Source: Microvirga rosea
GTDB taxonomy: Bacteria > Pseudomonadota > Alphaproteobacteria > Rhizobiales > Beijerinckiaceae
DNA length: 64,000 bases
Reading direction: 5' to 3'
Assembly (NCBI RefSeq): GCF_020595095.1
Contig: NZ_JAJDOP010000003.1
Coordinates: 558,001-622,000, forward strand
Each line of letters opens with the position of its first letter. Within the stretch, counting starts at the first letter, position 1. A program made the translations under genes and the position numbers. Shown here piece by piece: positions 9,972-18,073 of this stretch. A model generated the notes under the pieces. It worked only from the letters and a program-made list of their open reading frames with translations. It searched no databases and had not been told where the DNA came from.

Positions 9972-10448
9972 ATGGATTACCTGTCGCCCGAATCGATGGA
10001 GATCATGCTCCGCCTCGTGGTTGCCACGCTGGCGGGCATGATGATCGGGATCAACCGGGACTTGAAGAACAAGCCCATCGGCATGCGGACCCTGGGCCTC
10101 GTCGCCCTGAGCGCAGCCATGCTGGTTCTGTCGGGTTCCGTCTACAAGGGATTGATTTACGATCAGGATGCCGTCAGCCGCGTGGTTCAGGGCATTCTGA
10201 CAGGCCTCGGATTTCTTGGAGCAGGCGTGATCCTGCGCGATCGCTCCCGCATGGAGGTCAAGGGCCTCACGACCGCCGCGACCGTCTGGGTCGCCGCGGC
10301 CCTCGGCATAACGGCCGGGCTCGGCGCCTGGATTCTCACGGCAACGGGATGCGCGATCGCACTGGTGCTGCTGGTTCTCGGCAAGCCGTTGGAATTGTCC
10401 GCGAATCGCCTGTTCGGTGGAACGTCAGAGGAGGAACCGAACAGCTAA
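9972..10448 (+). CDS. MgtC/SapB family membrane protein
   Basis: The 158-aa product has about four hydrophobic helices and the MgtC/SapB signature GMMIGINRDLKNKPIGMRTLGLVA-type N-terminal loop, then GFLGAGVILRD and TTAATVWVAAALG. It corresponds to the membrane domain only; the soluble ACT-like C-terminal domain of Salmonella MgtC is absent. Family members affect magnesium homeostasis and membrane ATP synthase activity, but short versions have no assigned role. It starts nine bases after topA and could share its transcript. Its 3' end overlaps the convergent small gene by four bases. Confidence 0.88.
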   Translation: MDYLSPESMEIMLRLVVATLAGMMIGINRDLKNKPIGMRTLGLVALSAAMLVLSGSVYKGLIYDQDAVSRVVQGILTGLGFLGAGVILRDRSRMEVKGLTTAATVWVAAALGITAGLGAWILTATGCAIALVLLVLGKPLELSANRLFGGTSEEEPNS

Positions 10449-10636
10449 CCGGCGATCATGTAGAGGGCGGTCAGCGCAACGGCTGCGAGACCGGCGAGAA
10501 AAACGGTGATCGGCAGGCGCGTACGGGACGGCTCCAGGATTTCCGGCTCGTCGAAGGCGAAAGCCTCCCCGGCCGTGCGCGCGGCCCGGCTCAGATGGAG
10601 CTGTTGTGCCGTTCCCAAGGTCGTCCGCATCGTCAC
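10445..10636 (-). CDS. small single-pass membrane protein (63 aa), EcfG-type promoter
   Basis: The product has a polar N-terminal 40 residues, rich in Ala, Arg and Glu, and one C-terminal hydrophobic helix (about 43-61), so it is predicted to be tail-anchored with its N-terminus in the cytoplasm. I do not recognise the family. A GGAG site lies about 13 bases before the ATG, or six before an in-frame GTG at 10642, which may be the true start. A perfect EcfG-type promoter lies about 40 bases upstream, which strongly supports this being a real gene of the general stress response despite its size. Confidence 0.68.
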   Translation of the reverse strand: MTMRTTLGTAQQLHLSRAARTAGEAFAFDEPEILEPSRTRLPITVFLAGLAAVALTALYMIAG

Positions 10637-10675
10637 CGCGATTCTCCGTTAAGCTTCCGCTAAGCGTAACAAGCC

Positions 10676-10701
10676 AACGTGAATAAGAGCTAAACTGTTC
10701 C
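10676..10701 (-). promoter_or_regulatory. EcfG-type general stress promoter
   Basis: Read on the minus strand: GGAAC (10701-10697), a 17-base spacer, then CGTT (10679-10676). This matches the established alphaproteobacterial EcfG consensus GGAAC-N16/17-CGTT exactly. It points at the 63-aa membrane protein gene that starts 35-40 bases further on. Confidence 0.8.
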
Positions 10702-10794
10702 GGGCTTCCCGCAAAGATCACCTTTGGGTGAAAGGTTGACGACAAGGGGACTTCCCCGAAGGTGGATTTTATGGCTTTTGCTGCAGGGTCGCAC

Positions 10795-10823
10795 TTCACG
10801 TTTACGTTTTGTTCTCTTATACA
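10795..10823 (+). promoter_or_regulatory. candidate parE promoter
   Basis: TTCACG (10795-10800), a 17-base spacer and TATACA (10818-10823) form a reasonable housekeeping promoter. Transcription would start near 10830. This favours the ATG at 10879 as the parE start, since the ATG at 10831 would be leaderless. Confidence 0.45.
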
Positions 10824-10878
10824 TTGAAGAATGAAAACCAATGCCAAGAAACGCGAATCAGCACGGACGAAAGTCCCC

Positions 10879-12942
10879 ATGACGGATAACGACGATCTCT
10901 TCGGGGGCGACTCGGCGCCTGGGAAAAGGGCGGCCGCCGCATCCGCCAGGGCTGCGAACGCGCGGGTTGCCCGCAGCGCCCCTCAGGGCACGCCGGGGGA
11001 AAGCGGCTACGACGCTTCCGCCATTGAAGTCCTGGAAGGGCTGGAGCCTGTCCGGCGCCGTCCGGGCATGTATATCGGCGGCACGGACGAGAAGGCTCTG
11101 CACCATCTCTTCGCGGAAGTGATCGACAATTCCATGGACGAGGCCGTCGCCGGCCATGCCAGCTTCATCGAGGTGGAGGTGGAGGAAGGCGGCTGGCTGT
11201 CCGTGACGGATAACGGGCGCGGCATTCCGGTCGACCCGCACCCGAAATTTCCGAAAAAGTCCGCCCTTGAAGTGATCATGACCACCCTTCACGCGGGCGG
11301 CAAGTTCGACTCGAAGGTCTACGAGACGTCCGGCGGCCTGCACGGTGTGGGCGTGTCGGTCGTGAACGCCCTTTCCGAGATCCTGGAGGTCGAGGTCGCC
11401 CGCGGGCAGACCCTTTATCGCCAGATCTTCTCGAGAGGCGTTCCGAAGACCAAGCTGGAGACGGTCGGGCGTGTTCTCAACCGGCGCGGCACGAAAGTGC
11501 GCTTCAAGCCTGACGCCCAGATCTTCGGCAAGGACGCTCATTTCCTGCCACGCCGCCTGTTCAAGATGGCGCGGTCCAAGGCCTACCTGTTCGGCGGCGT
11601 CGAAATCCGCTGGAAGTGCTCGCCGACCCTGCTCGAGGGGATCGACAACGTTCCGGCCGAGGCCACCTTCAAGTTCCCGAACGGCCTGAAGGATTACCTG
11701 GTTCACGACATCGAAGGAAAGGAACTGGTCACGGACCAGATCTTCTCCGGAAAGATCACCAAGCCCGGGAGCCACGGCTCCCTGGAATGGGCGGTCGCGT
11801 GGATGACGAACGAGGACGGGTTCTCGATCTCGTACTGCAATACGGTGCCCACTCCGGAAGGCGGAACCCACGAGAACGGCCTGCGTATCGCCCTCCTCCG
11901 GGCGCTCCGCGACCATGCCGAGCGTGTCGGCCAGCAGAAGCGTATGGCGGCCGTCACCACGGACGACGTGATGGCGACCTGCGCCTCCATGTTGTCGGTG
12001 TTCATCCGGGAGCCCGAGTTCCAAGGGCAGACCAAGGACAAGCTCGCGACCGTCGAAGCGGGCCGCATCGTCGAGGCCGCGATCCGCGATACGTTCGACC
12101 ATTGGCTCGCTGCCTCGCCGCAGCAGGCCAACAAGCTTCTCGATTGGGTGATCGACCGGGCCGAAGAGCGCTTGCGCCGGCGCCAGGAAAAGGAAGTCGC
12201 CCGCAAGACCGCGACCCGCAAGCTGCGCCTGCCGGGCAAGCTCGCGGATTGCACGAATGCCGGTGCGAAAGGCTCGGAACTGTTCATCGTCGAGGGCGAC
12301 TCGGCGGGCGGCTCCGCCAAGCAGGCGCGGGATCGGGGCACGCAGGCGGTTCTGCCCCTGCGCGGCAAGATCCTCAACGTCGCTTCCGCCGGGCGGGACA
12401 AGCTCCATCAGAACCAGCAGCTTTCGGACCTCGTCCAGGCGCTCGGCTGCGGCACGGGCTCCCATTACAAGGATGGGGACCTGCGCTACGAGAAGGTCAT
12501 CATCATGACCGACGCGGACGTGGACGGCGCCCATATCGCGTCCCTGCTGATCACCTTCTTCTACCGGCAAATGCCGCGCCTGATCGACGAGGGCCATCTG
12601 TATCTCGCCGTTCCGCCTCTCTACCGGCTCACGCAAGGGACGAAATCGGCCTATGCCCGGGACGATGCGGATCGCGATCGCCTGATGAAAACCGTGTTCA
12701 AGGGCAACGGCAAGGTCGAGATCGGCCGCTTCAAGGGTCTCGGCGAGATGCTCCCGAGCCAGCTGAAGGAAACCACCATGGATCCCAGGAAGCGCCTGCT
12801 TCTGAAGGTCGTGGTCGAGGCCGAGACCCGTCCCGAGACGGGTGACGCGGTGGAAAGGCTGATGGGGAACAAGCCCGAAGCGCGGTTCACCTTCATTCAG
12901 GAGCGCGCCGCCTTCGCGGACGAAGCCGATCTGGACATCTGA
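10879..12942 (+). CDS. parE: DNA topoisomerase IV subunit B
   Basis: The product (687 aa from 10879) is the ATPase subunit of the decatenase that separates replicated chromosomes. It has the GHKL ATPase region (EVIDNSMDEAVAGHA, DNGRGIPVD, GGLHGVGVSVVNALSE), the transducer domain, and the Toprim region with EGDSAGG, the DADVDGAHI metal site and GRFKGLGEM. Length and the lack of the long GyrB insertion favour ParE over GyrB. The frame is also open from an ATG at 10831; the promoter position and the poor conservation of the extra residues favour 10879. A strong terminator follows the stop. Confidence 0.94.
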   Translation: MTDNDDLFGGDSAPGKRAAAASARAANARVARSAPQGTPGESGYDASAIEVLEGLEPVRRRPGMYIGGTDEKALHHLFAEVIDNSMDEAVAGHASFIEVEVEEGGWLSVTDNGRGIPVDPHPKFPKKSALEVIMTTLHAGGKFDSKVYETSGGLHGVGVSVVNALSEILEVEVARGQTLYRQIFSRGVPKTKLETVGRVLNRRGTKVRFKPDAQIFGKDAHFLPRRLFKMARSKAYLFGGVEIRWKCSPTLLEGIDNVPAEATFKFPNGLKDYLVHDIEGKELVTDQIFSGKITKPGSHGSLEWAVAWMTNEDGFSISYCNTVPTPEGGTHENGLRIALLRALRDHAERVGQQKRMAAVTTDDVMATCASMLSVFIREPEFQGQTKDKLATVEAGRIVEAAIRDTFDHWLAASPQQANKLLDWVIDRAEERLRRRQEKEVARKTATRKLRLPGKLADCTNAGAKGSELFIVEGDSAGGSAKQARDRGTQAVLPLRGKILNVASAGRDKLHQNQQLSDLVQALGCGTGSHYKDGDLRYEKVIIMTDADVDGAHIASLLITFFYRQMPRLIDEGHLYLAVPPLYRLTQGTKSAYARDDADRDRLMKTVFKGNGKVEIGRFKGLGEMLPSQLKETTMDPRKRLLLKVVVEAETRPETGDAVERLMGNKPEARFTFIQERAAFADEADLDI

Positions 12943-12985
12943 GGAAGCTGCCCGCTCCGCCCCACGGATTTGTCGTCGACAACCG

Positions 12986-13009
12986 CCGCCCCTCTCAAGG
13001 GGCGGTTTT
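12986..13009 (+). terminator. parE terminator
   Basis: CCGCCCC (12986-12992) pairs perfectly with GGGGCGG (12999-13005) across a six-base loop, followed by TTTT. It lies about 45 bases after the parE stop. Confidence 0.85.
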
Positions 13010-13041
13010 GCGTTCGGCGGAACCGACGATGGCGGCTGGAG

Positions 13042-13380
13042 CTACCGCCCGGGTCTCCGGTAGGTCGTCTGACGTGTGGGCTGAGTGTTGCCCGTCGCGG
13101 TCTGCAGACAGGTCAACACCTCCACGTAGCTCGGATAGCCGCCGATCCCGGTCTCCTCCACGCAGCGCTTTCGCAGCGGTTCGGAATAACTCGCCCACTG
13201 CTTCGCGAGATCGTCCCTGGCGGCCGTTTCGTCCCTCATGCAATTGGCCTGCGGGCTCTTGTCCTGAGCATCCAGGGCGACAGCCGCCTTGCAGGTGGAC
13301 TGAATATCGAGCCGCGGAACCTCATCGGCCATGACCGGCGTCACGACGAGGATCAGCGGGAGGGCGAGATACCTGAGCAT
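13042..13380 (-). CDS. secreted hypothetical protein (112 aa)
   Basis: From the ATG at 13380, preceded by GGAGCCTCCC, the product starts with a typical signal peptide (MLRYLALPLILVVTPVMA, cleavage about residue 18). The mature part is about 94 residues, has four cysteines (two disulfides are possible) and a polar, Thr/Arg-rich tail. The pattern is that of small periplasmic proteins of unknown function that are common in Methylobacteriaceae. It converges on parE across the parE terminator. No catalytic motif is visible. Confidence 0.72.
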   Translation of the reverse strand: MLRYLALPLILVVTPVMADEVPRLDIQSTCKAAVALDAQDKSPQANCMRDETAARDDLAKQWASYSEPLRKRCVEETGIGGYPSYVEVLTCLQTATGNTQPTRQTTYRRPGR

Positions 13381-13545
13381 GGGAGGCTCCTTCGTGAACG
13401 GCTGATCAAGGAGCGGCAGTGCCAAGCCATCCGGTCAGCGTTGATCGATTAGGTATCGCTCCGGGCGCTTTCGCCTAGGGCAAAGCTCGGCAATTATTGA
13501 GAGGACTACCCCCAAAGAAAAATCGAAAAAAATTAAAATGCTTGC

Positions 13546-13571
13546 GGAACCTTTGAATATATCCGAACGTT
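13546..13571 (+). promoter_or_regulatory. EcfG-type general stress promoter
   Basis: GGAAC (13546-13550), a 17-base spacer and CGTT (13568-13571) match the EcfG consensus exactly. The spacer is AT-rich. Transcription would start near 13579, in front of the candidate small RNA. Confidence 0.82.
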
Positions 13572-13578
13572 GAAAGGC

Positions 13579-13643
13579 ATCACCGGCTCATTCTGCCCCC
13601 ACGGGCCGGTCCCTCAAAGGCTCCCGCAAGGGGCCTTTTTTTT
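13579..13643 (+). ncRNA. candidate stress-induced small RNA (about 65 nt)
   Basis: Between an exact EcfG promoter and a strong terminator lies a transcript with no open frame of note. Its first hairpin pairs ACCGGC (13582-13587) with GCCGGT (13605-13610) and shows a 15-17 base loop containing CCCCC (13596-13600), able to pair with G-rich ribosome-binding sites. The second hairpin is the terminator (13617-13643). A sigma-EcfG-driven RNA with an exposed C-rich loop is the architecture of GsrN, described in Caulobacter; the resemblance here is structural and homology is not shown. It could instead be a leader of rnr with partial read-through. The 5' end is estimated. Confidence 0.6.
13617..13643 (+). 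terminator. intrinsic terminator of the candidate small RNA
   Basis: AAGG and TCCC (13617-13625, one bulged C) pair with GGGGCCTT across a GCAA tetraloop, followed by eight T residues. No protein gene on this strand ends upstream, which is why it implies a short independent transcript. Confidence 0.82.
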
Positions 13644-13651
13644 GTTCTGCA

Positions 13652-13676
13652 TCAGGCTCTTGGATCCCAAGCCTGA
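13652..13676 (+). promoter_or_regulatory. hairpin just upstream of rnr
   Basis: TCAGGC (13652-13657) pairs with GCCTGA (13671-13676), and TTGG with CCAA inside, leaving a two-base bulge and an ATC loop. It sits between the small-RNA terminator and the rnr start codons and may affect rnr translation or protect its 5' end. Confidence 0.4.
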
Positions 13677-13690
13677 CCTTGCGCGTCATC

Positions 13691-16072
13691 ATGAACAGGT
13701 CCGGACTAGCCCGGACGGCAGCCGCATGCGACAAGTTTCATCGAACGCAAAGAGACTCCTCCTTGGCCAAGCGCACCAAATCCACCGCCCCGACCCTGCC
13801 CACCCGTGAAGATGTCGTGGCCTTCATCGCCAATGCTTCCGGCAAGGTCGGAAAACGCGAAATCGCCCGCGCCTTCAACGTCCAGGGCGGAGACCGGATC
13901 TGGCTCAAGCAGCTCCTGAAAGACCTCGAAATCGAAGGGATCGTCGACCGTCGCGGCAAGACCGTTCACAAAACGGGTCAGCTCCCGCCCGTGGTTCTGG
14001 CGGATATCAAGCGCCGCGACCGCGACGGGGAGCTTATCGCCGAACCCACGGAGTGGAACGAGGAGGAGTTCGGGCCCATTCCGACCATCGTTATCACCAC
14101 GCCGCGAAAGCCCCGACCCGGCATGCCGGTCGCCGGCGTCGGCGACCGGGCGCTCCTGCGGGTCGATCCTCTCAAGGCGGGCGACGTCCATCGTTACGCC
14201 GGCCGTGTCACAAAGATCGTCGCCAAGAAGCAGGCCCAGGTTCTGGGCATTTTCCGGGCCCTGCCCGAAGGCGGTGGCCGGCTGGTGCCGGTGGACAAGA
14301 AATCCCGAGACCAGGAATTGCTGATCCGTCCCGGAGACGAGGCCGAGGCTCTCGACGGCGACCTGGTCGCTGCGGCGATCGTCAAGCACGGCCGCTTCGG
14401 TCTCCCGCACGCCAAGGTGAAGGAGCGCCTGGGCTCGGTGAAGTCGGAGAAGGCTGTCAGCCTGATCGCCATTCACGCGCATAATATTCCGAGCGAGTTT
14501 CCCAAGGACGTCCTGGCCGAAGCGGACCAGGCGCAGCACGTGACCCTGGCCGGTCGCGAGGACTGGCGCGACGTTCCCCTCGTGACCATCGACCCTCCGG
14601 ACGCCAAGGACCACGACGATGCCGTTCATGCGGTCAGGGACGAGGATCCGCACAACGAGGGCGGCTTCATCGTGACCGTCGCCATCGCCGACGTGGCGGC
14701 CTATGTGCGGCCCGGCTCCGCGCTCGACCGGGAAGCACTGGAGCGCGGAAACTCGGTCTATTTCCCCGATCGGGTCGTTCCGATGCTGCCGGAGCGGATT
14801 TCCAACGACCTTTGCTCCTTACGCCCGCATCAGCCCCGCCCTGCCCTTGCGGTGCGAATGGTGCTCGGCGCCGACGGACGCAAGAAGAGCCACAGCTTTC
14901 ATCGCGTCATGATGCGCTCGGCCGCCAAGCTCTCGTATCAACAGGCGCAGGCCGCCATCGACGGCAGGCCGGACGAGATCTCCGGCCCCATCCTCGATCC
15001 GATCCTGAAGCCACTCTGGGCGGCCTACGAGACCGCCAGGAAGGCGCGGGACATGCGCGAGCCTCTGTTTCTCGACCTGCCGGAGCGGAAGATCATCCTG
15101 AAACCCGACGGGACGGTCGATCGGATCTATGTGCCCGAGAGACTTGAGGCCCACCGGCTGATCGAAGAATTCATGATCCTGGCCAACGTGGCGGCGGCTG
15201 AAACCCTGGAGAAGGCTCAGTCGGATCTGATCTACCGCGTTCACGACGAGCCGTCGCTCGAGAAGATGCGCGCCTTGAGCGAGGTCCTGGCCTCGATCGG
15301 CCTGAAGCTGCCCTCGCAGGGAGCGCTGCGTCCGGAACTCTTCAACCGCATCCTGCGCAGCGTCGATGGGACCGAACACCAGCTTTTCATCAACGAAGTG
15401 GTGCTGCGCTCCCAGTCGCAGGCGGAGTATTCCGCGGAGAATTACGGGCATTTCGGCCTCAACCTCAGGCGTTACGCCCATTTCACCTCCCCCATTCGCC
15501 GGTATGCGGATCTTATCGTTCACCGCGCCTTGGTCCGGGCCCTCAAGCTCGGCCAGGACGGGCTCCCGGCCGACACGACCCGGGCCGAGCTGATCGAGGT
15601 GAGCGCGCGGATTTCGGCGGCGGAGCGGCGGGCCATGGCGGCCGAGCGTGAGACAATCGACCGCCTGATCGCGCACTTCCTCGCGGACCGGATCGGGGCC
15701 ACATTCGACGGGCAGATTTCGGGAGTGACCAAGGCGGGCCTCTTCATCAAGCTCAATGAGACCGGCGCGGACGGCTTCGTTCCGGCGGGAACCATCGGGG
15801 CCGATTATTATCGGTACGACGAAAAGACCCATTCGCTTCGCGGCGAGCGCAGCGGCGAGACATACCGACTGGGAGACAAAGTCCAGGTGAAGCTGGTGGA
15901 AGCGGCTCCCGTGGCCGGAGCCCTGAGGTTTGAGCTTCTCTCGGAGGGCCGGTACAGCCGCAGGCCGGCAGGCTCTTCGAAAGCGCGCGGCGCCAAGGCA
16001 TCGAAGAAGGCCGAGAAGTCCGGGCGCCGGGCGGCACCCAAGGTGAAGGTGAAAAGGCGCACCCGCGCCTGA
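13691..16072 (+). CDS. rnr: ribonuclease R
   Basis: This 3'-5' exoribonuclease degrades structured RNA in decay and quality control. The product (about 790 aa) has an N-terminal helix-turn-helix and cold-shock regions (about 40-240), the RNB catalytic domain (about 280-620) with DPPDAKDHDDAV supplying the metal-binding aspartates and the HFTSPIRRYADL block, then an S1 domain and a basic Lys/Arg tail. Start choice is uncertain: ATG 13691 is used, a TTG at 13679 is in frame, and TTG 13763 (giving a product beginning AKRTKS) best matches relatives. The candidate stress RNA and a hairpin lie immediately upstream. Confidence 0.95.
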   Translation: MNRSGLARTAAACDKFHRTQRDSSLAKRTKSTAPTLPTREDVVAFIANASGKVGKREIARAFNVQGGDRIWLKQLLKDLEIEGIVDRRGKTVHKTGQLPPVVLADIKRRDRDGELIAEPTEWNEEEFGPIPTIVITTPRKPRPGMPVAGVGDRALLRVDPLKAGDVHRYAGRVTKIVAKKQAQVLGIFRALPEGGGRLVPVDKKSRDQELLIRPGDEAEALDGDLVAAAIVKHGRFGLPHAKVKERLGSVKSEKAVSLIAIHAHNIPSEFPKDVLAEADQAQHVTLAGREDWRDVPLVTIDPPDAKDHDDAVHAVRDEDPHNEGGFIVTVAIADVAAYVRPGSALDREALERGNSVYFPDRVVPMLPERISNDLCSLRPHQPRPALAVRMVLGADGRKKSHSFHRVMMRSAAKLSYQQAQAAIDGRPDEISGPILDPILKPLWAAYETARKARDMREPLFLDLPERKIILKPDGTVDRIYVPERLEAHRLIEEFMILANVAAAETLEKAQSDLIYRVHDEPSLEKMRALSEVLASIGLKLPSQGALRPELFNRILRSVDGTEHQLFINEVVLRSQSQAEYSAENYGHFGLNLRRYAHFTSPIRRYADLIVHRALVRALKLGQDGLPADTTRAELIEVSARISAAERRAMAAERETIDRLIAHFLADRIGATFDGQISGVTKAGLFIKLNETGADGFVPAGTIGADYYRYDEKTHSLRGERSGETYRLGDKVQVKLVEAAPVAGALRFELLSEGRYSRRPAGSSKARGAKASKKAEKSGRRAAPKVKVKRRTRA

Positions 16073-16086
16073 CGATAGGAAAAAGA

Positions 16087-16575
16087 ATGCCCTGGACTTC
16101 CGAGACCGTGCCGTCCGAGACCGCGCCCGCCGAGCCCCAGACCCGCATGACGGCCATCAGGCGCGGCCTCGCCTGCCGCTGCCCCGCCTGCGGCGAGGGC
16201 CGCCTCTTCCGTGGCTTTCTGAAAGTCGTCGATTCCTGTGAGGCTTGCGGCGCGGAAATGCACCATCACCGGGCGGACGATCTTCCTCCCTATGTGGTGA
16301 TCTTCATCGTCGGCCATCTCGTGGGATATGGAATCCTCACGGCGGAGACCCGTTTCGAATGGCCCCTGTGGGTCCATCTCGCCATCTGGCCCGCCCTCAC
16401 GCTGGTTTTGTGCCTTCTTCTCATGCAGCCCATCAAGGGTGCTGTCGTCGGGCTGCAATACGCGCTAGGCATGCATGGATTCGGGGCCGCTCGCGCCCGC
16501 ATGACAACGGCTGAGGAGACGACGTGTGACGGAGACGCTGGAGCTGATGAACCGTCGCGCCTCAGAGGCGCGTGA
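16087..16575 (+). CDS. DUF983 family membrane protein
   Basis: The 162-aa product begins with a polar stretch, then a four-cysteine zinc-ribbon-like module (CRCPACGEG ... CEACGAEM, about residues 31-57) and two hydrophobic helices (about 68-86 and 96-115), the order of DUF983 proteins. Their function is unknown; they occur widely in alphaproteobacteria, and some lie near cytochrome oxidase genes, though not here. It follows rnr by 14 bases and its 3' end overlaps the NUDIX gene by 50 bases, so rnr, this gene and the NUDIX gene probably form one unit. Confidence 0.87.
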   Translation: MPWTSETVPSETAPAEPQTRMTAIRRGLACRCPACGEGRLFRGFLKVVDSCEACGAEMHHHRADDLPPYVVIFIVGHLVGYGILTAETRFEWPLWVHLAIWPALTLVLCLLLMQPIKGAVVGLQYALGMHGFGAARARMTTAEETTCDGDAGADEPSRLRGA

Positions 16576-17269
16576 CCCCGCTTACGCGAAAGTCCAGCCG
16601 AAGGACGCCGCCACTCTCGTCATCGTCGACCGCAAGGGCCGCCAGCCGAAGGTTCTCATGGGACGCCGCCACATGAGCCATCGGTTCATGCCGGGTGTCT
16701 TCGTGTTTCCCGGTGGGCGGATCGAACCCGGGGACCGGGGGATGTCCGTGACCGGCGCCCTTCACCCTCGCGCGGAGCAGACACTGATGGCGCGGGTCAG
16801 CCGCCCCTCCTCCCAGCGCAGCCGCGCCCTGGCCCTTGCGGCCATCCGTGAGACTTTCGAGGAAACCGGCATCCTGCTCGGCACGAAGGATTACGGCCCT
16901 CCGGAGCGCGCACCGGACGGGACTTGGGCGGCGTTCCGCGATCGGGGCGTCCTGCCGGATCTCGAGGCGCTTCAGGTCGTTGCCCGTGCCATCACCCCTC
17001 CGCGGCAGGTCAAACGCTTCGACACGCGATTCTTCGCCGTGGACCGAAATGCGGTCGCGGAGGTCTCCGACGGCGCCATAGGTCCCGATTCCGAGCTGGT
17101 GGAAACCGCCTGGGTCACCCTGGACAAGGCGAAGGGCCTCGACATCATGCCGATCACGAAGATCATTCTGGAAGAGCTGGAAGCCCGGATCGGCAACGGC
17201 TTCGGCCATGAGCTCCCGGTTCCGTTCTATTATCAAAGGCGCGGGCGCTTCGTTCGCGAGGAACTTTAG
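16526..17269 (+). CDS. NUDIX hydrolase
   Basis: The 247-aa product contains GVFVFPGGRIEPGD followed by an insertion of about 45 residues and then AIRETFEETGILLG, which supplies the REXXEEXG core of the Nudix box. The split box and length resemble the NUDT19/RP2-type subgroup, which cleaves CoA or related diphosphates; the substrate is not determinable. The GTG start at 16526 has GAGGAG upstream; an ATG at 16547 is the alternative. Either way the 5' end lies inside the DUF983 gene, so translation is probably coupled. Confidence 0.85.
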   Translation: MTETLELMNRRASEARDPAYAKVQPKDAATLVIVDRKGRQPKVLMGRRHMSHRFMPGVFVFPGGRIEPGDRGMSVTGALHPRAEQTLMARVSRPSSQRSRALALAAIRETFEETGILLGTKDYGPPERAPDGTWAAFRDRGVLPDLEALQVVARAITPPRQVKRFDTRFFAVDRNAVAEVSDGAIGPDSELVETAWVTLDKAKGLDIMPITKIILEELEARIGNGFGHELPVPFYYQRRGRFVREEL

Positions 17270-17344
17270 CCGGAGCCCCATCGCTCCTGCCCAGGAAACC
17301 CTTGACGAAACGGGTATAATCGGGCAAGGAGCAGCAGGATTTTC

Positions 17345-17362
17345 GGCCGGGTTCGCCCGGCC
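17345..17362 (+). promoter_or_regulatory. stable UUCG hairpin in the rpmG leader
   Basis: GGCCGGG (17345-17351) and CCCGGCC (17356-17362) pair perfectly around a TTCG tetraloop and are followed by TTTGCGTTT. It lies between the NUDIX stop and rpmG, downstream of a TATAAT at 17315. It could be a weak terminator of the upstream operon or an attenuator or 5' stabiliser for rpmG. Confidence 0.55.
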
Positions 17363-17419
17363 TTTGCGTTTCGGCCAAGAACCCTTCAGCCGAAGCACCG
17401 GATTTCAAGAGGTTTGACC

Positions 17420-17587
17420 ATGGCCAAGGCTGCAACCATCAAAGTGAAGCTCGTCTCCACCGCCGACACGGGCTATTTCTACGTGACGAAGAAGAACTCG
17501 CGCACGATGACCGACAAGCTCGCAATGAAGAAGTACGACCCGGTCGCGAAGAAGCACGTCGAGTTCAAGGAAACCAAGATCAAGTAA
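17420..17587 (+). CDS. rpmG: 50S ribosomal protein L33
   Basis: A 55-aa frame from the ATG at 17420 encodes L33: [14 protein letters not shown], then [11 protein letters not shown] and [18 protein letters not shown]. The product is a small basic protein of the large subunit. It has no CxxC zinc pairs, so it is the zinc-free (C-minus) form. The gene is monocistronic in layout, with its own leader hairpin and a strong terminator. A TATAAT occurs at 17315-17320, but the TTGACG in front of it is only seven bases away, so the promoter is not a standard match. Confidence 0.95.
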   Translation: MAKAATIKVKLVSTADTGYFYVTKKNSRTMTDKLAMKKYDPVAKKHVEFKETKIK

Positions 17588-17615
17588 ACTTTCCTGCTTC
17601 TCAGCAGCTTAGATC

Positions 17616-17646
17616 AAAACCGCCTCCTCATCGGGGCGGTTTTTTT
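17616..17646 (+). terminator. rpmG terminator
   Basis: AAAACCGCC (17616-17624) pairs with GGCGGTTTT starting at 17635, followed by a run of T. It lies about 28 bases after the rpmG stop. Confidence 0.85.
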
Positions 17647-17767
17647 GTGCGCCCGAATGTGACGCCGCCCTACGGCTTCTCGGTGGCCCGGAAATCGAAA
17701 GCTTGGCTTGAAGCGGAGAACGCAGGCTGCGATAAGGCTCGCATTCCCAACCAGAGGCAGGAAATCC

Positions 17768-18073
17768 GTGCGTCCCGTTATCGTTGCCGTCTCTCTCGTG
17801 GTTCTTGGAACGCCCGCATCCGCAGAGGAGCCGGTCAGCTGCAAAAAAGAGCTGTCCACCCATGGATTGAAGATCCTTTGCACCAATCCGACCGATGCCG
17901 TTCGCAGGTGTCAGTTCGATATGGATGTCAGAACGGCAAGCCGTTCCGAACATATGCGGATGACGGGAGTGGTCGGCCCGAAAACGCGGGACACGGTGGC
18001 CTTTGAACACGGTCCCACGATCATGCGAGAGAAGATTCAGGCGGTTGAGAACGTCGAAGCCGTTTGCCGATGA
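17768..18073 (+). CDS. secreted hypothetical protein (101 aa)
   Basis: The GTG at 17768 is chosen because AGGCAGGAAA precedes it and the product then opens with a signal peptide (VRPVIVAVSLVVLGTPASA, cleaved at about residue 19). The mature protein of about 80 residues has four cysteines (near residues 26, 38, 48 and 100) and mixed charge; there is no known catalytic motif. The frame stays open to 17708, but that would bury the signal peptide. I do not recognise the family. It stands alone after the rpmG terminator. Confidence 0.62.
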   Translation: MRPVIVAVSLVVLGTPASAEEPVSCKKELSTHGLKILCTNPTDAVRRCQFDMDVRTASRSEHMRMTGVVGPKTRDTVAFEHGPTIMREKIQAVENVEAVCR

